From an uncultured Brevundimonas sp. (lineage in GTDB: Bacteria; Pseudomonadota; Alphaproteobacteria; Caulobacterales; Caulobacteraceae): a stretch of 17,614 bases of DNA. The notes under the pieces were generated by a model. That model was not told the DNA's origin and did no database searches. It was given only the letters and a program-made list of their open reading frames with translations. Positions 1-5,799 of the stretch are shown in pieces. Within the stretch, counting starts at the first letter, position 1. Each line of letters starts with the position of its first letter. The stretch spans positions 1-17,614 of the forward strand of contig NZ_CALTWS010000031.1 of NCBI RefSeq assembly GCF_943913055.1. Direction: 5' to 3'. The translations under genes and the position numbers were made by a program.

Positions 1-357
1 CAGGTCCGCGCCCACTTCCGGCCCGAGTTCCTGAACCGCATCGACGAGATCATCCTGTTCCGCCGCCTCGGCCGCGAACAGATGGGCGGCATCGTCCGTA
101 TCCAGCTGGCCCGGTTCGAGAAACTCCTGGCCGACCGCCGCCTGACCCTGGCGCTCGACGACACCGCCACCGCCTGGCTCGCCGACCGCGGCTACGACCC
201 CGTCTATGGGGCGCGCCCGCTGAAGCGCGTCATCCAGAAGGACCTGGTCGACCCGATCGCGCGCAAACTTCTGGCCGGCGAGATCGAGGACGGGTCGGTG
301 ATCGCGGTGTCAGCGGGGGCGGACGGGCTGGAGATCGGGAAGGCGCGGGTGCATTAA
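1..357 (+). CDS. clpB: ATP-dependent chaperone ClpB, C-terminal fragment (5' end outside window)
   Basis: This is the last 118 codons of an AAA+ disaggregase of the Clp/Hsp100 class, open from base 1 and ending at TAA 355-357. ClpB works in the cytoplasm with DnaK/DnaJ/GrpE to pull proteins out of aggregates by threading them through a hexameric ring. The visible part is the end of the second nucleotide-binding domain. HFRPEFLNRIDE carries the sensor/arginine-finger region, and YDPVYGARPLKRVIQ contains the GAR sensor-2 motif typical of ClpB D2 small domains. The C-terminal beta structure (LLAGEIEDGSVIAV) follows. ClpA and ClpX end differently and lack this exact block, so ClpB is much the best fit. 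The ATG at 82 is internal and not the start. No hairpin with a T tract follows immediately; the first palindrome lies 62 bases downstream. Confidence 0.95.
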   Translation, partial: QVRAHFRPEFLNRIDEIILFRRLGREQMGGIVRIQLARFEKLLADRRLTLALDDTATAWLADRGYDPVYGARPLKRVIQKDLVDPIARKLLAGEIEDGSVIAVSAGADGLEIGKARVH

Positions 358-419
358 CCTACCGCCCCTGGCTTTCGTCATCCTCCGGCAAGCCGCGCCT
401 TCGCGGCGCAGAACCATAT

Positions 420-505
420 CCTTCTCCCGTTGGGAGAAGGTGCCCCGAAGGGGCGGATGAGGGTTGGCTGGGTCCATCGGCGCAAGCCGTCGCGCGGGCG
501 GGGAT
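420..505 (+). repeat. Intergenic palindromic repeat unit A
   Basis: The unit starts with a perfect 9-bp stem, CCTTCTCCC / GGGAGAAGG, with loop GTT (420-440). A second hairpin GCCCC-GAA-GGGGC (442-454) follows, then GGATGAGGGT and a GC-rich tail. A second copy lies at 618-704. This resembles the dispersed REP-like repeats (ACCCTCATCCG...CTTCTCCC...GGGAGAAGG) found between genes in many alphaproteobacteria. Its role is unknown; it could act as mRNA 3' structure for clpB. Confidence 0.8.
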
Positions 506-508
506 GCG

Positions 509-598
509 GCTGACGCCGGGCGGCTGGCGACCCTCACCCTTTCGGCTGGCGCATCGCTACGCTCTGCGAGCCTCAAGCCCTCTCCCAGCGGGAGAGGG
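509..598 (+). repeat. Intergenic palindromic repeat unit B
   Basis: This 90-base unit starts with GCTGACGCCGGGCGG and continues with GCGACCCTCACCCTTTCG. It ends in a perfect 9-bp stem CCCTCTCCC / GGGAGAGGG with loop AGC (578-598). A copy of exactly the same length lies at 927-1016. Its architecture (ACCCTCA box, then inner stem, then CTCTCCC stem) is that of unit A in the opposite direction, so A and B look like inverted members of one family. Confidence 0.8.
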
Positions 599-617
599 CA
601 TATGTGCGGTTTCCGTT

Positions 618-704
618 CCTTCTCCCATTGGGAGAAGGCGCCCCGGAGGAGCGGATGAGGGTCGGCTGGGTCTGTCGGCGCAAGACGTTGCGCGGGATGC
701 AGCC
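618..704 (+). repeat. Intergenic palindromic repeat unit A'
   Basis: Second copy of unit A. The stem CCTTCTCCC / GGGAGAAGG with loop ATT lies at 618-638, followed by a decayed second hairpin (CGCCCCGGAGGAGCG), GGATGAGGGT, and the shared tail TCGGCGCAAG...GCGCGGGATGC. The copy stops at the base before the stop codon of the small minus-strand ORF at 705-923. Confidence 0.8.
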
Positions 705-923
705 TCACTGATCCTGGCTTTCGAAATGCGTGAGCAGCCGCTCCAGAACCGCAGTCGCGGCGGCTTGACGGGTTTTATGGTCGTCGGACGCTGCGGCTTT
801 GATCTCGGCGCGCCGCATGAGTTCTCGCGTCAGAGCCAACCCTCGGCAGTCCTTCCTGTAGGCCTTGTTGTGAGCCAGATTCAACCGCTCGACCTCGTCA
901 TTCAGCCGGATGACGTGCTCCAA
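705..923 (-). CDS. Small hypothetical protein, possibly a gene remnant trapped between repeats
   Basis: I do not recognise this ORF. It encodes about 72 residues if read from a TTG at 923, and the frame stays open a further 57 bases upstream, into repeat B', without an ATG or GTG. No clear Shine-Dalgarno sequence precedes the TTG. The product is mostly charged and helix-prone (EHVIRLNDEVERLN, TRELMRRAEIKAAA, TAVLERLLTHFESQ), with no signal peptide or membrane segment. Base composition is visibly less GC-rich than in the neighbouring genes. It fills exactly the space between repeat A' (ending at 704) and repeat B' (starting at 927). It may be a real small gene with a non-ATG start, or the 3' part of a gene that lost its start when a repeat inserted. 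The protein-like composition favours past or present coding over chance. Confidence 0.4.
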   Translation of the reverse strand: MEHVIRLNDEVERLNLAHNKAYRKDCRGLALTRELMRRAEIKAAASDDHKTRQAAATAVLERLLTHFESQDQ

Positions 924-926
924 GAA

Positions 927-1016
927 GCTGACGCCGGGCGGCAGGCGACCCTCACCCTTTCGCGCATCCGCTCGCTCCGCTCACGGGCGCTCAAGCCCTC
1001 TCCCAACGGGAGAGGG
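927..1016 (+). repeat. Intergenic palindromic repeat unit B'
   Basis: Second 90-base copy of unit B, ending in the perfect 9-bp stem CCCTCTCCC / GGGAGAGGG with loop AAC (996-1016). The stem lies 4 bases beyond the stop codon of the minus-strand DUF559 gene, so on that mRNA it would form a 3' stem-loop. There is no T tract, so it is more likely to stabilise or process the mRNA end than to act as a classic terminator. Confidence 0.8.
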
Positions 1017-1020
1017 AAGG

Positions 1021-1377
1021 CTACAGACCCAGCGCCCTGGCCTGTGCCCGGATCGCCGCGTCGATCCGCTGCGGCTCGGCCAGCGCCTGTTCGTTGGTGA
1101 ACCGCAACACGGTCCAGCCTAGGGCCTCGATCTCGTGCTGACGCAGATAGTCGTTCAGCACCACATCGTCGCGCCCATGCACGCCGCCGTCGATCTCGAT
1201 GACCAGCCGCAGCGGAAGACAGGCGAAGTCGACCACGAACCGGCCGATCGGATGCTGACGCCGGACCTTCCAGCCGTCGAACGCCCCGCCGCGCAGCCGT
1301 GACCAGACCCGCTCTTCGGCCAGACCGCCCGTCTGGCGCAGCGCGCGGGCGCGGGGTGTCAGGCGACCAGTCGTCAC
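1021..1377 (-). CDS. DUF559-family endonuclease-like protein
   Basis: A 118-residue protein of the DUF559 family, distantly related to very-short-patch-repair (Vsr) endonucleases and other PD-(D/E)XK nucleases. The core is visible: KVRRQHPIGRFVVDFAC (about residues 37-53, with D50), then RLVIEIDGGVHG (57-68, with E61) and GWTVLRFTNEQ (87-97). These fit the D...ExD pattern of the fold. No activity has been clearly assigned to stand-alone DUF559 proteins, so nuclease function is inferred from the fold. The start is GTG at 1377, preceded by AAGGAG six bases upstream; that AAGGAG overlaps the TAA of the upstream YciI-like gene. The two genes are separated by 10 bases and are probably one operon. 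The 3' end abuts repeat B'. Confidence 0.85.
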   Translation of the reverse strand: MTTGRLTPRARALRQTGGLAEERVWSRLRGGAFDGWKVRRQHPIGRFVVDFACLPLRLVIEIDGGVHGRDDVVLNDYLRQHEIEALGWTVLRFTNEQALAEPQRIDAAIRAQARALGL

Positions 1378-1387
1378 GACATGCTCC

Positions 1388-1744
1388 TTAATCCCCCAGC
1401 ACCGGCATCACCTCCACCCCGTCGCAGACGAAGATCGACATGTGCGGGTGGTCGTCGAACAGGCGGACGGCGGCCTCGTGCGAGGGGGCCTTCACCACCA
1501 TGAAGACGGTCAGCAGATTGACCATGTCGCTCACCGCGCCCGCATCGGATAGCCGCTTTGTCGGCCCCAGCGGCCCGCCGACATACAGGATATGGTCGCT
1601 GTGCGCCGCCTCCCATGCCTTGACGGCGGCGACGCCGCGGGCGGCGGTCTCGTCCTGCTGCGCCTTCGTCATCGCGCGCCAGGCCGCCCATTTCGGCCCG
1701 GCCTTGTCGGAGGTGAAGACGGCCAGATAGCGGGCGTCGGGCAT
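1388..1744 (-). CDS. YciI-like protein (dimeric alpha-beta barrel superfamily)
   Basis: A 118-residue cytoplasmic protein beginning MPDARYLAVFTSDKAG. I chose the ATG at 1744 because GGAG lies six bases before it and conserved-looking sequence begins there; the frame remains open further upstream but that part reads like non-coding. Features are YVGGPLGPTKRL (about 49-60), VVKAPSHEAAVRLFDDHPHMSIFVCDGVEVMP (about 80-113), and hydrophobic strand-helix alternation. This matches the pattern of YCII/YciI-related proteins (GGPLG, A.S.EAA..LF..HPH). The family is small, often of unknown substrate, and sometimes part of peroxide or aromatic metabolism. It is the first gene of a probable operon with the DUF559 gene and is divergent from the lipoprotein gene. 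Family assignment is moderate; the biochemical role is unknown. Confidence 0.8.
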   Translation of the reverse strand: MPDARYLAVFTSDKAGPKWAAWRAMTKAQQDETAARGVAAVKAWEAAHSDHILYVGGPLGPTKRLSDAGAVSDMVNLLTVFMVVKAPSHEAAVRLFDDHPHMSIFVCDGVEVMPVLGD

Positions 1745-1818
1745 GGGTGTCTCCGGGACTTTGCATCCCCTCTGTATCATGGGACGTTGAAGGGCGAACC
1801 GACACGAAAGGCCCCGCC

Positions 1819-2409
1819 ATGATCCGCTCCGCCCTGTCCGTTTCCCTCGCCCCCGTTCTGGCCCTCGCGCTGACCGCCTGTGGCCAGGCCGATACGCCCG
1901 AGCCCGCGACACCGGCGGCAGCGACCGCCCCCGCCGCCACGCCGCCCGCCACGCTCCCAGCCGCCCCACAGGCCACGCTCGCCGGACTGGAGACGGCCCT
2001 GCGCGGCTTGCACGCCGACGACGGGGCCCTGACCTATGCTTCTGCGTCGGTCGATCTGAACGGCGATGGCTCCGACGAGGTCCTGGCCTATGTCATGGGG
2101 CCGATGGTCTGCGGCTCGGGCGGGTGCAACCTCTATGTGCTCGCGCGCGAGGGTGAGGGCTGGCGCGTCGTCACCCGCACCAGCGTGACCCAGACGCCTG
2201 TCGGCGTCCTGACCACCTCCACCAACGGCTGGCGCGACCTGGCCGTCTCCATCGGCGGTGGCGGGGCCCAGGCGGGCTGGGTGCGCCTGACCTATGACGG
2301 CCGGACCTATCCGACCAATCCCACCGCGCCACCCGCCACACCCCTGGTGGGTCAGCCCGACGTCACAACCCTGATCGCGTCCGAACCCGACGCCCGCCCG
2401 CTGCCCTAG
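1819..2409 (+). CDS. Predicted lipoprotein with DLNGDGSDE calcium-loop-like motif
   Basis: A 196-residue protein. I chose the ATG at 1819, not an upstream one in the same frame, because it opens directly into a lipoprotein signal: MIRSALSVSLAPVLALALTAC with lipobox LTAC and Cys21. A GAAAGG sequence lies seven bases before it. After the lipid-anchored Cys comes a Pro/Ala/Thr-rich linker (about 23-55). A compact domain then carries DLNGDGSDEVLAYV (about 79-92), an EF-hand/FG-GAP-like loop, and VCGSGGCNLYVL (97-108), whose two cysteines could form a disulfide in the periplasm. The product is probably anchored in the inner or outer membrane; position +2 is Gly rather than Asp, which does not argue for inner-membrane retention. 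Function unknown. The SRAP gene starts 11 bases downstream. Confidence 0.85.
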   Translation: MIRSALSVSLAPVLALALTACGQADTPEPATPAAATAPAATPPATLPAAPQATLAGLETALRGLHADDGALTYASASVDLNGDGSDEVLAYVMGPMVCGSGGCNLYVLAREGEGWRVVTRTSVTQTPVGVLTTSTNGWRDLAVSIGGGGAQAGWVRLTYDGRTYPTNPTAPPATPLVGQPDVTTLIASEPDARPLP

Positions 2410-2420
2410 GCGGCGGGCCG

Positions 2421-3086
2421 ATGTGCGCCTCCTATGAATCCCGCTTCTCGGTGCGCCAGCTGGTCGATGCTTTCGCTCATGCAGGCATCGAGGTCGGGAT
2501 GGACGGCGGCGGCCTGCCCAATCTGGAGCCGCGCGAAGAAGTGCGTCCGACCGACACCGACCGGATCGTCCGGGCCACTCCCGACGGCCCAGATCGCGCC
2601 CGGCTGGCGCCCGCCCGGTTCGGTCTGAAGGCTTCTGCCCCCAAACGCCCGCCCGTGATCAATCTGCGCTCCGAGGGGCGCGGCATCTCCAATGCGGGCA
2701 CGTCCGGCCGGGCCCTGCTGCCGGTCTCGGGCTTCTATGAGTTCACGGGCGACACCTATCCCAAGACCCGCTGGCGGCTGTCGGACGCCGGTGGCGCGGT
2801 GCTGATGCTGGCCTGCGTCTGGCGCGCAGGCGTCGGGGCGTGTGGCGAAGAGGAGGCCGACGGTTTCGCCCTGCTGACGGGCGAGCCCGGGCCTGACATC
2901 GCCCCCTATCATTCGCGCGGCGTCATCCCCCTGCCGCCCGCCGCCTGGGCCGACTGGCTGTTCGACCGGGTGCCCGCCGCCGACCTGCTGATGCCGCCGC
3001 CCGCCGGGACCCTGATCGCCACCGCCGCGCCCCGAGCCTCAGCGGCCCGGGACACCACGCCGTCCCCGACCCTGTTCGATCTCTGA
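2421..3086 (+). CDS. SRAP (SOS response-associated peptidase, YedK/HMCES-like) family protein
   Basis: A 221-residue protein of the SRAP family, whose members crosslink through Cys2 to abasic sites in single-stranded DNA and protect them during replication. The catalytic residues known from YedK can be matched: Cys2 after a removable Met (MCASYES), Asn81 in NLRSEG, Glu107 in PVSGFYEF, and His164 in HSRGVIPL. Some surrounding motifs are divergent: RFGL instead of RWGL, SYES instead of GRF, and HSRGVIPL instead of HDRMPVIL. This looks like a Caulobacterales subgroup rather than orthodox YedK. The usual C-terminal edge is replaced by a Pro/Ala-rich tail ending TPSPTLFDL. The start is fixed by the need for Cys at position 2. 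It is 11 bases after the lipoprotein gene, possibly co-transcribed. I saw no GTTC-N7-GTTC LexA site just upstream. Confidence 0.9.
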   Translation: MCASYESRFSVRQLVDAFAHAGIEVGMDGGGLPNLEPREEVRPTDTDRIVRATPDGPDRARLAPARFGLKASAPKRPPVINLRSEGRGISNAGTSGRALLPVSGFYEFTGDTYPKTRWRLSDAGGAVLMLACVWRAGVGACGEEEADGFALLTGEPGPDIAPYHSRGVIPLPPAAWADWLFDRVPAADLLMPPPAGTLIATAAPRASAARDTTPSPTLFDL

Positions 3087-3369
3087 GGCGGCTGGAACAG
3101 GTCATTTTGGGGACAGATCATCCGGTCCTTCCGGACCCCGAACCGGCCCTTCCGGACCCTCGTCGACGAGGGATGCGGACGCCTTCCTCAGCACGCCTCC
3201 GGGCCATGGTAAGATGCTTGCCAGTCCACCTTCGGGCCCGTGCTGACGGTCTTTGACAGTTCCCTTCATCGTCCCGCCGACCCCAGGCCGCTGGCGAACG
3301 TCCACCTGTCGCCGGTCCCGCCAGCACCAGATGTCCCGACCCGATAAATCGATGGAGACTCTGGACCCG
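3087..3369. other. Non-coding stretch with several inverted repeats between convergent genes
   Basis: No credible gene is seen between the SRAP gene (plus) and the marR-like gene (minus). The stretch holds a short hairpin GGTCC-TTCC-GGACC (3124-3137) with a related half-copy, GGCCCTTCCGGACC (3145-3158). A perfect 16-base palindrome, CCCTCGTCGACGAGGG, lies at 3157-3172. An inverted pair TCAGCACG / CGTGCTGA (3188-3195, 3239-3246) encloses a small hairpin TGGTAAG-ATG-CTTGCCA (3207-3223). These could be bidirectional transcript ends or a small structured RNA; neither is established. Confidence 0.5.
3157..3172. repeat. Perfect 16-base palindrome
   Basis: CCCTCGTCGACGAGGG reads the same on both strands. 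It lies between two converging genes and near other inverted repeats, so it may form part of a shared transcript end. Protein binding is an alternative. Confidence 0.6.
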
Positions 3370-3972
3370 TCAGGCGGCGACGGCGGCCTTGGCCTTCTTC
3401 GCCTTGGCCGGCTTTTCGGCCTTGGCAGGCTTGTCAGCCTTGCGGGCCAGTTTCTCGGCCTTCTTGGCTTCGCGGGCAGCCTTCTTGGCGGCGCGGGCCT
3501 CGGCCTTGGCCTTGTCGGGGGCGGCGTCGGCCTCTCCGGCCAGTTCGCTCAGCAGGTCCAGGAAACCGTCGCGCTTGCCCTTGGGCAGCAGGGCCAGGAT
3601 GCGCTTGTCGGCGGCCTCGACGCGCGGGCGGGCGGCGTCCAGCGCCTCCTGCCCCTTGGGCGACAGGCGCACGGCCTTGGCGCGGGCGTCGATGCTGGAC
3701 TTCTCGCGGTCCAGCAGGCCCTTGACCGTCATGCGCGACACCAGGTCGGCCAGGGTCGAGCGGTCGATGCCTGTGGCGCGAACCAGATCGGTTTGGGTCA
3801 GGCCCGACTTGTGCGACACCGCCTCCAGCACCGCGAACTGCCGCTGGGTCAGGCCGTCGGCCCCGGCCTCTTCCGAATAGATGTCCAGCGCCAGTTGCAG
3901 CACACGATGCATCAGATGGCTGGGCGAGGCCGAGAGGCCACCGCGTTTGGACTTGTTGCCGGACTTGACCAT
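3370..3972 (-). CDS. MarR-family transcriptional regulator with Lys/Ala-rich C-terminal tail
   Basis: A 200-residue protein. Residues about 15-140 form a MarR-type winged helix-turn-helix. LTQRQFAVLEAV is followed by GLTQTDLVRATGIDRSTLADLVSRMTVKGLLDRE (recognition helix near IDRSTLADLVSRM), then the wing SSIDARAKAVRLSPKGQEAL and a C-terminal dimer helix. MarR proteins bind DNA as dimers and usually repress their own or neighbouring genes. The unusual part is the last 55 or so residues, almost only Ala and Lys with repeated KAEKPAKAKKAKAA-like units, resembling histone-H1-like bacterial tails and probably giving non-specific DNA affinity. The start is ATG 3972, also starting MVKSGNKSKRGG, a second basic stretch. 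The gene follows ispZ by 72 bases on the same strand. That gap contains the inverted repeat AAACCGTA / TACGGTTT. Confidence 0.9.
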   Translation of the reverse strand: MVKSGNKSKRGGLSASPSHLMHRVLQLALDIYSEEAGADGLTQRQFAVLEAVSHKSGLTQTDLVRATGIDRSTLADLVSRMTVKGLLDREKSSIDARAKAVRLSPKGQEALDAARPRVEAADKRILALLPKGKRDGFLDLLSELAGEADAAPDKAKAEARAAKKAAREAKKAEKLARKADKPAKAEKPAKAKKAKAAVAA

Positions 3973-3973
3973 G

Positions 3974-4026
3974 AAACCGTATCCCCTGCGGTTGCCGGAA
4001 GGCTTAGCAGTCGCGTTTTACGGTTT
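3974..4026 (-). promoter_or_regulatory. Inverted repeat AAACCGTA...TACGGTTT in front of the marR-like gene
   Basis: Two perfect 8-base arms (3974-3981 and 4019-4026) lie 37 bases apart in the ispZ-marR gap. The proximal arm ends one base before the ATG of the marR-like gene. It may be a two-half-site operator for autoregulation, or an mRNA stem hiding the start codon region. No direct evidence separates these. Confidence 0.35.
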
Positions 4027-4044
4027 GACGACGGACGAAGATTC

Positions 4045-4755
4045 TTACGGAGCCGTGTCTGGACCGGCGGGAGCCATCGGATCGACCGGCTTCTCCGCCG
4101 AGGTCAGATTGCCCATGATCAGCGGAATCTGCGACAGGCCGAATACGGAGGATGCGATCCACAGCACGCCCCGGAAACTGACCCAGACATCCGCCGGGTC
4201 CAGATGACCCAGGCCGATGCGTGGCGTGACCAAGGCCACCAGAGCCTCGCTGCGCACCGCCTCGTTCACCAGCGCCACAGCCAGGAAATACAGGCCGTAT
4301 CTCAGCGTCAGCGTCCGCCAGGCCCGATCGTTGATCGGAATGACGGTGCCCAGCAGCGCCTTCAGCGGCTGTTTGTGCAGCAGGTAGCCGCCCAGCAGGG
4401 CCACGGCCAGGCCGCCGTTCAGCGCCGTCACCTTGATCTTGACCCACAAACCATCGCCGGTCAGCAGCGTCAGCAGGCCGAATACAAGCGCAAACCCGCC
4501 GACCAGCAGCGGCATCAGCGCCAGCCGCTTCTCGACCACCAGCCCCACCACCACCGCCACGGCCGAGCCCGCGACCAGCGCCCAGGTCGCATTGACCAGG
4601 GCCTCGTCCCCACTCATCCCGCGCAGGCGCAGCACCAGAAAGGCCAGGCCGAAGGCCAGCAGGCCGCCGAAATCCACTGCCTGACGCAGGCCGGAGGTCT
4701 TCTCGCCCTGGGGCGGGATCGGGTCCAGTTCGGGGGCCGTGTCGGTCTCGGTCAT
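4045..4755 (-). CDS. yciB: Inner membrane septation protein A (YciB/IspZ)
   Basis: A 236-residue polytopic inner-membrane protein of the YciB/IspZ family, linked to cell-envelope and septum synthesis; its exact biochemical role is unclear. After a 20-residue hydrophilic N-terminus, hydrophobic segments appear near 27-45, 55-73, 79-98, 112-126, 154-168 and 193-215. Family hallmarks are VDFGGLLAFG, VVEKRLALMPLLVGGFALVFGLLTLL, GDGLWVKIKVTALNG, and AWRTLTLRYGLYFLAVALVNEAV (family pattern W+.LT.RWG.FF...A..NE). The protein is somewhat longer than the usual 180-200 residues, having extra sequence at both ends and an insertion around 172-190. The ATG at 4755 lies 4 bases after the ftsY stop, so the two are translationally linked. 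The ftsY-yciB order is common in alphaproteobacteria and supports the assignment. Confidence 0.93.
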   Translation of the reverse strand: MTETDTAPELDPIPPQGEKTSGLRQAVDFGGLLAFGLAFLVLRLRGMSGDEALVNATWALVAGSAVAVVVGLVVEKRLALMPLLVGGFALVFGLLTLLTGDGLWVKIKVTALNGGLAVALLGGYLLHKQPLKALLGTVIPINDRAWRTLTLRYGLYFLAVALVNEAVRSEALVALVTPRIGLGHLDPADVWVSFRGVLWIASSVFGLSQIPLIMGNLTSAEKPVDPMAPAGPDTAP

Positions 4756-4759
4756 GGAT

Positions 4760-5695
4760 TCAGTCTTCCAGTCCCACCAGCGACCTTGAAAAGGCCCGGG
4801 CGTCGAAGGGTTGCAGGTCGTCGACGCCCTCGCCGACGCCGATCAGCTTGATGGGCGCATCCGACGCTTGGGCCACGGGCACCAGGACCCCGCCCCGCGC
4901 CGTGCCATCCAGCTTCGTCATGACCACGCCGGAGACATAGGCCGTCCGTCCGAAGATCTTCTCCTGCTCCAGCGCATTGCGCCCGACCGTGGCATCCAGC
5001 ACCAGCAAGGTCTCGTGCGGAGCCTCGGGATCGATCTTCTTGATCACGCGAACGATCTTCAGCAGTTCGTCCATCAGGGCCGACTTGTTCTGCAAACGCC
5101 CGGCCGTGTCGATCAGGACCACGTCAAACCCTTCCGCCTTCGCCCTGGTATAGGCGTCGAAGGCCAGACCGGCGGGATCGGCCCCGTCGCGGCGGCTCTC
5201 GAAGGTCGCGCCCGCCCGCTCGGCCCAGACCTTCAGCTGTTCGCGCGCGGCGGCCCGGAAGGTGTCGCAGGCCACGATCATGACCTTGGCCCCTTGGCCG
5301 GTCAGGTCCGAGGCGATCTTGCCCAGGGTCGTGGTCTTGCCCGAACCGTTGACCCCGACGAACAGGGTCACGAAGGGTCGGGGCCCGTTCAGCGGCTCAT
5401 AGCGGGCCTGGTGGTTGATCAGTTCGGACGCCACCGCCTCGGCCAGCGCCTCTTTCACCTCTCGTTCGTCGGCCCCCTTGCCGAACCTCAGCTCGCGGAA
5501 GCGCTCGACGATCCGGTCGGTCGCGGCGGGGCCCAGATCGCTTTCCAGCAGATGCTCTTCCAGCTGTTCCAGAGCGGTCTCGGACAGCGGCTCTTTCACG
5601 AAGGTAGCGACGACCTGTTCGGTCATCTGTCTGGAGGAGCGGCTCAACCCCGCGCTCAGGCGCGAGAGCCAGCCCTTTTTCGGCGCATCGTTCAT
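4760..5695 (-). CDS. ftsY: Signal recognition particle receptor FtsY
   Basis: A 311-residue SRP-family GTPase. It receives ribosome-nascent-chain-SRP complexes at the inner membrane and hands them to SecYEG. An amphipathic N-terminal stretch (KKGWLSRLSAGLSRSSRQM) probably contacts lipid, followed by the helical N domain (about 25-100). The GTPase domain shows G1 GVNGSGKTTT (114-123), G2 DTFRAAA (144-150), G3 DTAGR (196-200) and G4 TKLDGTARGG (260-269). The long acidic A domain of Escherichia coli FtsY is absent, as is normal in this class. The start at ATG 5695 has no Shine-Dalgarno sequence. Instead a strong promoter-like -10 ends six bases before it, so the mRNA is probably leaderless. It is the first gene of ftsY-ispZ, and perhaps of the marR-like gene too. 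Confidence 0.97.
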   Translation of the reverse strand: MNDAPKKGWLSRLSAGLSRSSRQMTEQVVATFVKEPLSETALEQLEEHLLESDLGPAATDRIVERFRELRFGKGADEREVKEALAEAVASELINHQARYEPLNGPRPFVTLFVGVNGSGKTTTLGKIASDLTGQGAKVMIVACDTFRAAAREQLKVWAERAGATFESRRDGADPAGLAFDAYTRAKAEGFDVVLIDTAGRLQNKSALMDELLKIVRVIKKIDPEAPHETLLVLDATVGRNALEQEKIFGRTAYVSGVVMTKLDGTARGGVLVPVAQASDAPIKLIGVGEGVDDLQPFDARAFSRSLVGLED

Positions 5696-5701
5696 CCAGC
5701 G

Positions 5702-5730
5702 GGTTTAGCGGGGTGGGACGATCGCGTCAT
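5702..5730 (-). promoter_or_regulatory. Candidate housekeeping promoter for ftsY (leaderless)
   Basis: On the minus strand, ATGACGC (5730-5724) is followed by 14 bases and then GCTAAACC (5709-5702). This fits the Caulobacter housekeeping consensus TTGaCgS-N10-14-GCTANAWC at 6 of 7 and 7 of 8 positions. Only six bases (CGCTGG) separate the -10 from the ftsY ATG, so transcription should begin at or beside the A of the start codon. Confidence 0.6.
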
Positions 5731-5770
5731 CTGCTCAATCCGCATGGGGCATTGGCCCACAAGTCCGAGG

Positions 5771-5799
5771 ATGACGCTGTCGGGGCGGGGCGTTAGACT
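5771..5799 (+). promoter_or_regulatory. Candidate housekeeping promoter for nadE
   Basis: ATGACGC (5771-5777), 14 bases, then GTTAGACT (5792-5799). The -35 is identical to that of the divergent ftsY promoter and the spacer has the same length. The -10 end is 14 bases before the nadE ATG, predicting a leader of under about 10 bases. Confidence 0.5.

Noticed and set aside
310..708. Minus-strand 132-codon frame with repeated peptide PxNPHPxLRGxFSQxEK
   Set aside because: The peptide repeats are translations of the palindromic repeat units A and A', not a protein repeat. It has no credible start signal.
420..1016. Possible CRISPR array
   Set aside because: The repeats are palindromic units of about 86-90 bases in two types, unevenly spaced, with no regular spacers and no cas genes.
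1021..1744. DUF559 plus YciI-like pair as a possible toxin-antitoxin or defence system
   Set aside because: Both occur widely as ordinary chromosomal genes and nothing nearby (integrase, methyltransferase, restriction subunit) supports a defence role. The operon link alone is not enough.
3102..3305. Small minus-strand ORF between the SRAP and marR-like genes
   Set aside because: Overlaps the inverted repeats, has no clear ribosome-binding site, and its Gly/Pro/Glu repeats (EGPEGPVRGPEGP) come from the hairpin sequence.
3253..4851. 532-codon open frame on the plus strand
   Set aside because: It lies opposite the marR-like and ispZ genes and shows the Gln/His/Arg/Gly-rich composition of an antisense shadow in high-GC DNA. 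The genes on the other strand have clear family motifs.
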